From positions 458,845-522,844 of the forward strand of contig JAUYVI010000004.1 of NCBI GenBank assembly GCA_030715195.1: a stretch of DNA of 64,000 nt. The letters are read 5' to 3'. This document shows, in pieces, positions 8,609-16,522 of this stretch (position 1 is the stretch's first letter; every line of letters begins with the position of its first letter). The notes below the pieces were generated by a model. It was not told where the DNA came from. It searched no databases and saw only the letters and a program-made list of their open reading frames with translations. The stretch comes from Dongia sedimenti (GTDB taxonomy: Bacteria; Pseudomonadota; Alphaproteobacteria; Dongiales; Dongiaceae). A program made the translations under genes and the position numbers.

Positions 8609-9832
8609 ATGAGCACAGCCAATCGCGAAGCTTATTTCGGGCTGCCGTCCGAGGTGATCTTTTGCAAGCGTTGCGTGATGTCGAACCAGCGCCCCACCTC
8701 CTATCCGGAGTTCAAGCACACGCGCGACCGGATCACGCCGACCATGAAGATCGGCGAGGACGGGGTCTGCGACGCCTGCCGCTACAATGAATGGAAGCGC
8801 GCCCAGCAGATCGATTGGGAAGCGCGGGAGAAGCAGCTCCTGGCGCTGCTCGACAAGCATCGGCGCAGTGACGGAAACTTCGACTGCGTCGTACCGGGCA
8901 GCGGCGGCAAGGACAGCGTCTATGCCGCGCATGTGCTCCGCTACAAGTACGGCATGAACCCGCTCACGGTCACCTGGCCGCCGCTGATCTACACCGATAT
9001 CGGCTGGACCAACTTCCGGAACTGGCTGGAGATCGGCGGCTTCGAGAACATCTCCTGGCGTCCCAACGGCCGCGTGCATCGCCTGCTGACGCGGCTCGCC
9101 ATCGAGAACCTGCTGCATCCCTTCCAGACCTTCATTCTCGGCCAGAAGAATCTGCCGCCGAAAATCGCCGCCAAGTTCGACATCCCGCTGGTCTTCTACG
9201 GCGAGAACGAGGCGGAGTACGGCAATCCGATCGCCGACAATGCCAGCTCGCTGCGTGACAAGTCGTACTACACGTTCAATCACCTCGACGAGATGTATCT
9301 CGGCGGCCTGTCGGTGAAGCAGCTGCTCGAGCGCAATGACGTGACCAAGGCCGACCTTGCCGCCTACCTGCCGGCGCCCGTGGAGGAGCTCGACCGCAAG
9401 AACGTCGAGGTGCACTACCTGGGCTATTACCTGAAATGGACGCCCCAGGAGGCCTATTACTATTCGGTCGAGAATGCCGGCTTCCATGCGAACCCGTTCC
9501 GCACCGAAGGCACCTACAGCAAGCATCTCAGCCTCGACGATCGCGCCGACGGGCTGCACTACTACACCACCTTCATCAAGTTCGGGATCGGCCGGGCCAG
9601 CTACGAGGCCTCGCAGGAGATCCGCAACCGCCATCTGACCCGCGAGGAAGGCCTCGCGCTGGTGAAGCGGTTCGATGGCGAGTTTCCGTCGCGCTACTTC
9701 CAGGAGATCATGGACTTCCTGGAGATGGAACCGGAGCACTTCATCGATCTCGTGGATTCCTTCCGCTCGCCGCATCTGTGGGAGCGGCGCAACGGTGACT
9801 GGAAGCTGCGGCACACCTCCTATGATGTCTAA
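8609..9832 (+). CDS. N-acetyl sugar amidotransferase (WbpG/PseA-like)
   Basis: A 407-residue enzyme of the N-acetyl-sugar amidotransferase family (WbpG, PseA/PtmG relatives), which turns an acetamido group into an acetamidino group using ATP and ammonia. Near the N-terminus are two CxxC-type pairs, CKRCVMSNQRPTSYPEF and DGVCDACRYNEWK, likely binding zinc. The PP-loop ATP pyrophosphatase motif is VVPGSGGKDSVYAAHVLRYK near residue 95. FYGENEAEYGNP and the YYLKWTPQEAYYYSVENAGF stretch are family-typical. In Pseudomonas aeruginosa WbpG works with HisH2 and HisF2; here such a pair lies at 13591-15133 on the other strand. It predicts an acetamidino-substituted nonulosonic acid. Confidence 0.87.
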   Translation: MSTANREAYFGLPSEVIFCKRCVMSNQRPTSYPEFKHTRDRITPTMKIGEDGVCDACRYNEWKRAQQIDWEAREKQLLALLDKHRRSDGNFDCVVPGSGGKDSVYAAHVLRYKYGMNPLTVTWPPLIYTDIGWTNFRNWLEIGGFENISWRPNGRVHRLLTRLAIENLLHPFQTFILGQKNLPPKIAAKFDIPLVFYGENEAEYGNPIADNASSLRDKSYYTFNHLDEMYLGGLSVKQLLERNDVTKADLAAYLPAPVEELDRKNVEVHYLGYYLKWTPQEAYYYSVENAGFHANPFRTEGTYSKHLSLDDRADGLHYYTTFIKFGIGRASYEASQEIRNRHLTREEGLALVKRFDGEFPSRYFQEIMDFLEMEPEHFIDLVDSFRSPHLWERRNGDWKLRHTSYDV

Positions 9833-9852
9833 CGGAAACTGAGGAGCAGGCC

Positions 9853-10533
9853 TTGAAGTCGAATGCCGAGAACGCGGATGCCTATCGCGAGAAATACGCG
9901 CAGGGATACGGCCTCACTGTTCCTGATGGTCACATCATCCGGGTCTACAAACAGATTATCGTCCACCAATGCCAGATCAACGGCGGCCGGGTGCTCGATT
10001 TCGGCACCGGCAACGGCACCCATCTGGCCTGGCTGCGAAGCCAGGGCAAATGGGATGTCCATGGCGTGGACATCTCCGACATCTCGATCGGCCAGGCCAA
10101 GGCTCTGATGCCGGATGCGGCGGCGAACCTGCACACCGTCGGCAAGCATCCCGATCTGGTCGGCATGTTCGACCAGCCGTTCGACCTCATCCTCGCCAAC
10201 CAGGTGCTCTACTACGTCGACAACAAGGAGCTCGCCTATCTGGCCGATCAATTCCTGCGGCTGCTGCGTCCGGGCGGCATCTTCTATGCCTCCATGATGG
10301 GCGTCGAGAATTTCTACTACGGCCTGAGCGAGGAGCAGCCGGGCAGCGATCTGCGCAAGGTGACGTTGCGCGGCCGGCTGAGCGAGACGACCTTCGTGAA
10401 TTTCAAGACCCGCGAGCAGATGCTGGCGGACTTCCGCGCGTTCGACAAGCTTCATGCCGGCTACTACGACACCGTCATTCGCGAGGATGAGGGACGCACC
10501 ATGCATCACTTCTTCGTCGGCCGGAGGCCGTAG
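9853..10533 (+). CDS. class I SAM-dependent methyltransferase
   Basis: A 226-residue methyltransferase with motif I in GGRVLDFGTGNGTHLAWLR near residue 40 and VHGVDISDISIGQAKAL as motif II. PFDLILANQVLYYVDNKELAYL followed by LRLLRPGGIFYASMMG is the motif IV to VI region. The start is a TTG at 9853, supported by GAGGAG eight bases upstream. It is unlike the methyltransferase at 7797 outside the SAM motifs, so it probably acts on a different position. Directly following the amidotransferase it is a good candidate for N-methylating the acetamidino group, as found in Legionella glycans, but O-methylation is equally open. Confidence 0.73.
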   Translation: MKSNAENADAYREKYAQGYGLTVPDGHIIRVYKQIIVHQCQINGGRVLDFGTGNGTHLAWLRSQGKWDVHGVDISDISIGQAKALMPDAAANLHTVGKHPDLVGMFDQPFDLILANQVLYYVDNKELAYLADQFLRLLRPGGIFYASMMGVENFYYGLSEEQPGSDLRKVTLRGRLSETTFVNFKTREQMLADFRAFDKLHAGYYDTVIREDEGRTMHHFFVGRRP

Positions 10534-10538
10534 CCGGG

Positions 10539-11468
10539 GTGGTCGTCCCGCACGGCATCATGCTGCATCACTTCTGGGACGATCGGCACCCGAAGGGGCA
10601 GGGCGCGATCAGCGGCGACGCGTTCGCGCGGATGATCGAGTGGCTTGATCCAGCGCGGATCCTTCCGGCGCGGGAATGGCTGGAGCGCGCGCAGGCGGGC
10701 GCGCTGCAGGACGATCAGCTCTGCCTCACCTTCGACGATGCGCTGCGTTGCCAGTACGACGTGGCCGTGCCGGTGCTGCGGAAATACGGCCTGACCGCGT
10801 TCTGGTTTGTCTACTCCTCGGTGTTCGAGGGCGGGGTCGAGCCGCTGGAGGTCTTCCGCTATTTCCGCACCGCGGCCTTCCCCGACATCGAGTCCTTCTA
10901 CGCGGCCTTCGATCGTGCCGCCCGGAACTCGCCCTACGCCGGAATCATCACGGATTCCGACCGGAAGACGGACTACGCGCGCCACCTCGAGGATTTCGCT
11001 TTCTACTCCATGACGGATCGCCGGTTCCGGTACCTGCGCGACCATGTGCTGGGCAACGCGGCGTATGAAGCGATCATGTGGCAAATGGTCCGCGAGACCG
11101 GATGGGAAGAACGAATCTCGCCCGAGCTGCTCTGGATGGACAACGGGCTGCTCTCGACGCTGGCTGGAGAGGGCCATGTCATCGGCCTGCACTCCTATTC
11201 GCATCCCACCGTGCTCGCCAATCTCAGCGAGGCCAACCAGCGGTCGGAATATGCGAGGAACGCCCGGCACCTGACCGAATGCCTCGGCGCGCCGCCGGTC
11301 GCCATGTCGCATCCCTGCAATTCCTACAACGCGACTACATTGGATATCTTGTCCGGCATGGGCATTCGCCTCGGTTTTCGCTCCAACATGGCAAAGCTGG
11401 ACGGTGGCGCGCTCGAGGCCCCGCGCCGTGATCACGCCTCGGTCATGGCCGAAATGGACGCGCAGTGA
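10539..11468 (+). CDS. polysaccharide deacetylase-like (NodB-homology) protein
   Basis: A 309-residue protein with NodB-homology signatures: LCLTFDDALRCQYDVAVPVL near residue 65, where the TFDD acidic pair would bind metal, and GLHSYSHPTVL near residue 215, the expected metal-binding HSxxHP motif. The family removes N- or O-acyl groups from sugars or polysaccharides. The start is GTG at 10539, six bases past the previous stop, with GGAGG upstream; an ATG at 10560 is an alternative. No signal peptide is present, so it is probably cytoplasmic and acts on a precursor. Next to the formyltransferase, which overlaps it by 4 bp, it could expose an amine that is then formylated. Confidence 0.75.
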   Translation: MVVPHGIMLHHFWDDRHPKGQGAISGDAFARMIEWLDPARILPAREWLERAQAGALQDDQLCLTFDDALRCQYDVAVPVLRKYGLTAFWFVYSSVFEGGVEPLEVFRYFRTAAFPDIESFYAAFDRAARNSPYAGIITDSDRKTDYARHLEDFAFYSMTDRRFRYLRDHVLGNAAYEAIMWQMVRETGWEERISPELLWMDNGLLSTLAGEGHVIGLHSYSHPTVLANLSEANQRSEYARNARHLTECLGAPPVAMSHPCNSYNATTLDILSGMGIRLGFRSNMAKLDGGALEAPRRDHASVMAEMDAQ

Positions 11469-12259
11469 AAATCGCGGTCTTCACCAGCAACCAGCCGCGC
11501 CATCTGGCGCTGCTGAACGCCATGGCCGAAGTCGCCGACGAAGTGATCGCGGTCCAGGAATGCAACACGGTCTTCCCGGGACGGGTCGCGGATTTCTTCC
11601 GCCGTTCTCCGGTGATGCAGGCCTACTTCCAGAAGGTGATTGAAGCCGAGCGATCCGTGTTCGGCGATATCGGGTTTGCGCGGAACAACGTGCGCCAACT
11701 CCCGGTGCGCATGGGCGACCTCAATATGATCGACCCCGCGCTGCTGGCTCCCGCGCTCGATGCCGACACGATCATCGTGTTCGGCGCCAGCTGGATCAAG
11801 GCGCCGCTGATCGATCGTTTGACCGAGAAGCGCGCGATCAACATCCACATGGGCATCTCGCCTTTCTACCGCGGCAGCTCCTGCAATTTCTGGGCGCTCT
11901 ACGACGACAACCCGCAGTTCGTCGGCGCCACCATCCACATGCTGAGCCGCGGCCTCGATTCCGGCCAGATGCTGTTCCACGCGCTGCCGAAGCCGGAAGC
12001 CGTCGAGCCGTTCCGCCTGGGCATGCTCGCAGTCCGCGCGGCGCACCTGGCGCTGAAGGACGCGCTGGCCGACGGGTCGCTTTGGAAGATGCCGCTGGTC
12101 CAGCAGGACAAGGCGGTCGAGATCCGCTACACGCGCAATGCGGATTTCACCGATGCGGTGGCCGAGGAGTATCTCGCCCGTGGCCGCGATGCCGCCTGGG
12201 TCGGCAGCATGCTGGCGAAGGCCGAGAAGCCGGAATTGCTGGCGCCGCGCTTCCTCTGA
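11465..12259 (+). CDS. sugar N-formyltransferase-like protein
   Basis: A 264-residue member of the methionyl-tRNA formyltransferase superfamily, a fold also used by sugar N-formyltransferases that use 10-formyl-tetrahydrofolate. The catalytic Asn-x-His and Asp are visible: Asn126 and His128 in INIHMGISPFYRGSSCNFWA, and Asp165 in SRGLDSGQM. It lacks the C-terminal tRNA-binding domain of Fmt, and the glycan context makes a sugar amine the likely acceptor. It overlaps the deacetylase gene by 4 bp and is the last gene of the rightward operon; its stop abuts, with no gap, the stop of the convergent gene at 12260. Confidence 0.77.
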   Translation: MKIAVFTSNQPRHLALLNAMAEVADEVIAVQECNTVFPGRVADFFRRSPVMQAYFQKVIEAERSVFGDIGFARNNVRQLPVRMGDLNMIDPALLAPALDADTIIVFGASWIKAPLIDRLTEKRAINIHMGISPFYRGSSCNFWALYDDNPQFVGATIHMLSRGLDSGQMLFHALPKPEAVEPFRLGMLAVRAAHLALKDALADGSLWKMPLVQQDKAVEIRYTRNADFTDAVAEEYLARGRDAAWVGSMLAKAEKPELLAPRFL

Positions 12260-13594
12260 TCAGCGCGGCAGAAAGCGGCGGATCATCGCTTCCACCAGCG
12301 CCGAGCTGGTCGTATCGGTCGGCGCCACGATCACCTTGCTGAAGCAGCGGCGCCGGTCGGCGATGCTGCCGATGACCGGAAGGCCGGTGGTGAGCGCGCG
12401 CTTGACCAGGTCGCGCATCTCGGCCGGACTCGACGGGAAGTAGATGCAATTCCGCTCGAGCGGCTCGTCCGGGTCGAACATCGATCGTTCGCGCGGGACG
12501 GCGTCGCCCCAGTTCGGAATGATGACCGGCAGGTCGGTCAGCAGGCCCTCGGCGACCGCCATCGAATTGTATCCGATGACGGCGCGCGAGCGCGGCAGCA
12601 GATCGAACAGGGGCCAATCGGCGATAAACTCGGCGCCGACCTCCACCAGCTTGGGCGAGGCGTCCCGGTTCTCCTCGATCTCGTTCTGCTTCTTGATCTT
12701 CAGGATGATGCGGGTCTTCGCCTTCACGTCTTGGCAGGCCTCGCCGATCGCCTGCGCGGTCTCGCGATAGGCCGTCGGCGCGTAATAGAGCGGAGAGGCG
12801 AAGGAGATCAGCGTCAGGCAGTCGCGCTGTTCCACGGGCAGCGCTTCGATGTCGCGCCAGCGATCGAAGCGCGGCGCGCCGGTGACGAAGACGGTGTTGG
12901 GCGCGAAGCAGCCCACCTCGTCCCAGACCTTCTTGGTCGCCTCCGAATACACGCCGGCGGCCGTGCCGCTGTAGCGGAACTTCGCCATGTGATACCGGGT
13001 CCAGATGGTCTGCTGGTCGGTCGGAATGGTGTAGTTCTCGCGGCAGAGCGTGATGAAGGGAACGTTCATCTCCTGCCCGGCCAGCCGCAGCGCCTCGTCC
13101 TGCCAATAATCGATGTTGGCGGCCATCATGGCGTCGATCGGATGAGTCTTGCCGGCGGCGCGCAGGAGGGCGCGGCCGAACTTCAGGAGATAGGGCCGGA
13201 ACGCGGCAAGCTCGTTGCCGACCAGGCCGGTGAAGTAGGTCTGCACGCGCCACTCCGGCGGGATCCAACGCTCCTGGACGGCCTTGACCGCCGTCGTATC
13301 GAGCTCCGCCAGATTGAGATCGGTGCGCCGGCGCATCTCCGCGACGTCCTTGTTGAAGGTCGCGCGGGCGAGACAGAGAACGGTCGGCCGTCCGGCTTGC
13401 CAGTCCGGCCAGCGGATAGCCGATGCGAGATTGTCCGCGGCGCGCTCGATCCCGCCGAGACGATCGTCGAGCGCCGCGCGAAGCCGGTAGAACGCGTCCT
13501 TGCCGGATTGCAGAAGGCCGGGCGGTGGCGGAACGATGAGCCCGGTATCGTCACGAACCGGCATCGGTCGAACCATCGAAGCGGTCCCGTTCAC
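12260..13594 (-). CDS. surface carbohydrate biosynthesis protein, GT-B-like
   Basis: A 444-residue protein resembling the surface-carbohydrate proteins related to CDP-glycerol glycerophosphotransferases and other GT-B folds. RTVLC-type and KFGRALLRAAGKTHPIDAMM stretches lie in the N-terminal half. The C-terminal half has FVTGAPRFDRWRDIEAL, RIILKIKKQNEIEENRDAS and AVIGYNSMAVAEGLLTDLPV, which look like donor-binding elements. The start is a GTG at 13594 whose first bases form the stop of hisH (GTGA), indicating coupling. A role in transferring or exporting the modified sugar is inferred from position alone. Confidence 0.6.
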   Translation of the reverse strand: MNGTASMVRPMPVRDDTGLIVPPPPGLLQSGKDAFYRLRAALDDRLGGIERAADNLASAIRWPDWQAGRPTVLCLARATFNKDVAEMRRRTDLNLAELDTTAVKAVQERWIPPEWRVQTYFTGLVGNELAAFRPYLLKFGRALLRAAGKTHPIDAMMAANIDYWQDEALRLAGQEMNVPFITLCRENYTIPTDQQTIWTRYHMAKFRYSGTAAGVYSEATKKVWDEVGCFAPNTVFVTGAPRFDRWRDIEALPVEQRDCLTLISFASPLYYAPTAYRETAQAIGEACQDVKAKTRIILKIKKQNEIEENRDASPKLVEVGAEFIADWPLFDLLPRSRAVIGYNSMAVAEGLLTDLPVIIPNWGDAVPRERSMFDPDEPLERNCIYFPSSPAEMRDLVKRALTTGLPVIGSIADRRRCFSKVIVAPTDTTSSALVEAMIRRFLPR

Positions 13595-14268
13595 GCCTGC
13601 AGCTTCCCGCGGGTGATGCGGTCGATGGTCTTGTAGACGTTGAGGCCGACCGCGCCGCTGCGCTCGGGATGAAACTGCATGCCGAAGATGTTGCCGCGGC
13701 CGACCGCGGCGCAGATCGTCGTCGTGCCGAAGGCCGTGGCGGCCAGCTCGTCCTGGACGCGCTTCGGCTGCACGAAGAAGGAGTGCACGAAATAGAACAT
13801 CGAACCGGGCGCGGTCCCGGCGAGTGGCGTCCCCTTCCAGGGCATTCCGTTGCGCACCGGGGCGACCGGACTCCAGCCGACATTGGGGATCGGCAGGTTG
13901 CGGTCGTTGGGACCGGCGATCTCCGGCAGCTTGACCACGTTGCCCTCGATCAGGCCGAGGCCCGGCGTCTCGCCGAACTCGGTGCTGCTCTGCATCAGAA
14001 GCTGCATCCCGAGGCAGATGCCGACGATCGGCTTGCCTTCCGCCGCGGCATCCTGGATCGGCGCGATCAGCCCGCGGCGCTTCAGCGATTCCATCGCCTT
14101 CGGGAAGCCGCCGACACCGGGCAGGATCAGCGCATCGGCTGCGGCGACGGCTTTCGGATCGTTGGTGATCTCCGCCGCGATGCCGCTCTTGCGGCAGGCC
14201 TGGGCCACGCTGAAGAGATTGCCGAGATCGAAATCGATGATGGCGACCCGAGGCGACCGATCAGACAT
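13591..14268 (-). CDS. hisH: HisH-like glutamine amidotransferase subunit
   Basis: A 225-residue class I glutaminase of the HisH family. It hydrolyses glutamine and passes ammonia to a partner. The nucleophile is Cys85 in GICLGMQLLM; the His and Glu of the triad are His200 and Glu202 in MQFHPERSG. The start at 14268 overlaps the end of hisF by 8 bp. No other histidine genes are nearby, while an N-acetyl-sugar amidotransferase is encoded at 8609, so this is most likely the paralogue that supplies ammonia for acetamidino formation, like HisH2 beside WbpG. Confidence 0.87.
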   Translation of the reverse strand: MSDRSPRVAIIDFDLGNLFSVAQACRKSGIAAEITNDPKAVAAADALILPGVGGFPKAMESLKRRGLIAPIQDAAAEGKPIVGICLGMQLLMQSSTEFGETPGLGLIEGNVVKLPEIAGPNDRNLPIPNVGWSPVAPVRNGMPWKGTPLAGTAPGSMFYFVHSFFVQPKRVQDELAATAFGTTTICAAVGRGNIFGMQFHPERSGAVGLNVYKTIDRITRGKLQA

Positions 14269-15133
14269 GGGCCGCCTCCGGCATGCGGGGATGCAGCCCG
14301 CCGGCGGCAAGCTGCTTCTTCAGGTCCTGGACCGTCGTGCTCGCCACCAGCTTGAAGCCGTCCTGGCGATGATAGCGCAGGAACTCGGTATTGCCCTCGT
14401 CGGCGAATTCCGCGAGATCGACCGGAATCTTCTTCACCGCGTCGTAATGCAGGATCGAGGCGAGCGCGATGGCATCGCAATGGCCCTTCTGCACCACGTC
14501 CAGCGCGTGCTTTATCGAGCCGCAGCCGCCATGGGCGATGACCGGGATCGGCACCACTTGCGCGATCCGTCGCGTGAGATCGAGGTCGAAGCCGCGCCCG
14601 GTGCCTTCGCGGTCGACCGAGGTCACCACGATCTCGCCGGCGCCGAGCTCGCCCAGGCGCTTGGCCCAGGCAACCGCCTCGACTCCGGTATATTCGCGGC
14701 CGCAATTGGTGAAGCAGAGATAGCCGCCGTCGGGCTGGCGGATTGCTTCCACCACGGCGACGATGGTCGAGGAGCCGAATTCCTCGGCCGCCTCGCGGAT
14801 GAAGTCGGGATTCGCGATCGCCGCGGTGTTGATCGCCACCTTGTCGGCCCCGGCGCGCAGCACGTTATAGACGTCCTGGCGGCTGCGGATGCCGCCGCCG
14901 ACGCAGAGCGGGATGAAGATCTCCTGCGCCGTCTCCTTGACGATATCGAGCAGGCTGTTCCGGCCATAGAGGCTGGCGACCGCGTCCTGGTAGAACAGCT
15001 CGTCGACGCCGTCCTCGTAATACTTGCGCGCAAAGGCCGCGGGGCGGCCGAGGACGCGCAGCCCTTCGAGATGTATGCCCTTGACGAGATTGGGTCCCTT
15101 GATGTCGAGGCGCGCGATCAGTCGGAAAGGCAT
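14261..15133 (-). CDS. hisF: HisF-like ammonia-channelling subunit
   Basis: A 290-residue TIM-barrel protein of the HisF family, somewhat longer than the usual 250 or so. The first catalytic Asp is Asp10 (ARLDIK), and DREGTGRGFD near residue 174 keeps the phosphate-site motif. Where histidine-pathway HisF has its second catalytic Asp (about residue 130, in a DAK-type motif) this protein shows Glu129-Ala130, so cyclase activity may be lost while barrel and ammonia tunnel are kept. That fits a HisF2-like role feeding the amidotransferase. I start at the ATG at 15133, where MPFRLIARLD is the normal N-terminus; it overlaps hisH. Confidence 0.87.
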   Translation of the reverse strand: MPFRLIARLDIKGPNLVKGIHLEGLRVLGRPAAFARKYYEDGVDELFYQDAVASLYGRNSLLDIVKETAQEIFIPLCVGGGIRSRQDVYNVLRAGADKVAINTAAIANPDFIREAAEEFGSSTIVAVVEAIRQPDGGYLCFTNCGREYTGVEAVAWAKRLGELGAGEIVVTSVDREGTGRGFDLDLTRRIAQVVPIPVIAHGGCGSIKHALDVVQKGHCDAIALASILHYDAVKKIPVDLAEFADEGNTEFLRYHRQDGFKLVASTTVQDLKKQLAAGGLHPRMPEAAHV

Positions 15134-15231
15134 GAAGCGTGAAAAATCCAGTCGCTGCCGGTAGGCCGGGAATGCCGGCCTGGATAGGGCGGGTGGCCGC
15201 AATTGTCAAGGAAACCGGCCTCTATGCGCGC

Positions 15232-16512
15232 CTAGGCCTTGGCGAGATCCTCGAGCCGCCGGCCGTTGCGGATGTCGCCGGCCAGGAAGTTCTTCAGGTG
15301 GAAGGCCATGATCTCGCCCAGCCGCGAGTTGCCGAGGCCGGCCCGGTGCGGACGCTGGATGAGATCGACATCCGGCTTGCCGTTGCCCTCGACCAGGCAC
15401 GGCCCGTCTTCGAGGATGGCGACGTCCCAGCCGACCACGACCCGGTCGCCGATCAGCGCATGGGCGCGGCGGACCAGGTCGAGCGCCGCGGGCCAATGCG
15501 GTAAGCTGCGGCCGAGGATGAGCGCGTTGGTGACGGGATGCCGCTCGTGCCATCGCGATGTGGTCTTGAGGCCGAGATCGGTCGCGCGGCCGAGCTTTCC
15601 GGTCGCGAGATCGACCGCTGCGGCAATCCCGCCCGCATGGATGTTGTCGACCGGGGCGCCCGGACGCTGCGGCATGCGGAATACCGCATGGGTCGCTTCG
15701 ATGTCGCCCGCTTCGTTGCGCGCCGTCACGATGCGCGCCGTCGCCAGTGCGCCGAGATTGAGGTCGGCGAGCGCGTTGTGGTTGGTCAGGCAATATTCCA
15801 CGATGCGCTTCTCGATCACGGACCGGCGTTTCAGATGCTCGGTCAGTTCCGCCTCGGTCAGGCTGCGGCCCGCGGCATTGCGATAGGTCCCGGCGGCGTA
15901 GGACCATTTCTCCGCGCCACGGCCGCCGCGACCGGTCTTGATCTTCACGAAGAGGTCGGCCGGCGGCAGCGCGGTCATGGCGGGATCGTAGAAACCGATT
16001 TGCTTTCCGACCACGGCGACCACCGGGCTGGCGCGGAGGCCGTGCCGCTGGCAGGCCTGGGAGAAATAGACCTTGCTCGCGAACGGGAAGACCGGGTCCC
16101 GGCGCCGCTTGCGGTCGATCAGCCAGCGATAGATGAAGGGCTTGACCTGGACGCGCTGCAGATAGTCGCCGGCATGGGCGCGCCGCTCGTCGTCGAAGAA
16201 CTCGAAGGTGTAGTACCAGAGCGGCGGGATCATCCACTTCGCCGCCACCTCGATCTGCTCGACGAACTGGCGCAGCGGCGACTTGCCGCTGAGCCGGGCG
16301 CGGCTCGGCCCCAGCCGCGCCGCGAGATAGGCCGCCTGCAGGACGGTGACCGGCCACCAGAGCAGGATGCCGATCGGGAAGCCGAGCCGGTCCTTCCAGC
16401 TGCCGCGCCGCCACGCGCCCAGGATCCACTGCCGGCGCAGATAGCCGGAGGCGCTGCCCGGCGCGTCCTTGCCGAGAGCCGGAATCGGCGGCGGGAAGAT
16501 GGTCAGCAGCAT
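15232..16512 (-). CDS. sugar-transfer-associated ATP-grasp protein
   Basis: A 426-residue protein matching the ATP-grasp family found with polysaccharide genes (ATPgrasp_ST type). The LFVKIKTGRGGRGAEKW stretch near residue 185 resembles the ATP-grasp glycine-rich lysine loop, and VVVGWDVAILEDGPCLVEGN near residue 365 supplies the acidic and Asn residues that bind Mg-ATP. The N-terminal half has a hydrophobic stretch, GILLWWPVTVLQAAYLAARLG, around residue 52 that may associate with the membrane. It probably ligates an amine or amino acid to a carbohydrate, but the substrate is unknown. It sits upstream of hisF in the leftward block. Confidence 0.72.
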   Translation of the reverse strand: MLLTIFPPPIPALGKDAPGSASGYLRRQWILGAWRRGSWKDRLGFPIGILLWWPVTVLQAAYLAARLGPSRARLSGKSPLRQFVEQIEVAAKWMIPPLWYYTFEFFDDERRAHAGDYLQRVQVKPFIYRWLIDRKRRRDPVFPFASKVYFSQACQRHGLRASPVVAVVGKQIGFYDPAMTALPPADLFVKIKTGRGGRGAEKWSYAAGTYRNAAGRSLTEAELTEHLKRRSVIEKRIVEYCLTNHNALADLNLGALATARIVTARNEAGDIEATHAVFRMPQRPGAPVDNIHAGGIAAAVDLATGKLGRATDLGLKTTSRWHERHPVTNALILGRSLPHWPAALDLVRRAHALIGDRVVVGWDVAILEDGPCLVEGNGKPDVDLIQRPHRAGLGNSRLGEIMAFHLKNFLAGDIRNGRRLEDLAKA

Positions 16513-16522
16513 CGCCGCAAAT

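Noticed and set aside
13591..15133. hisH-hisF as part of the histidine operon
   Set aside because: No other histidine gene is nearby, an N-acetyl-sugar amidotransferase is, and the HisF second catalytic Asp position is changed.
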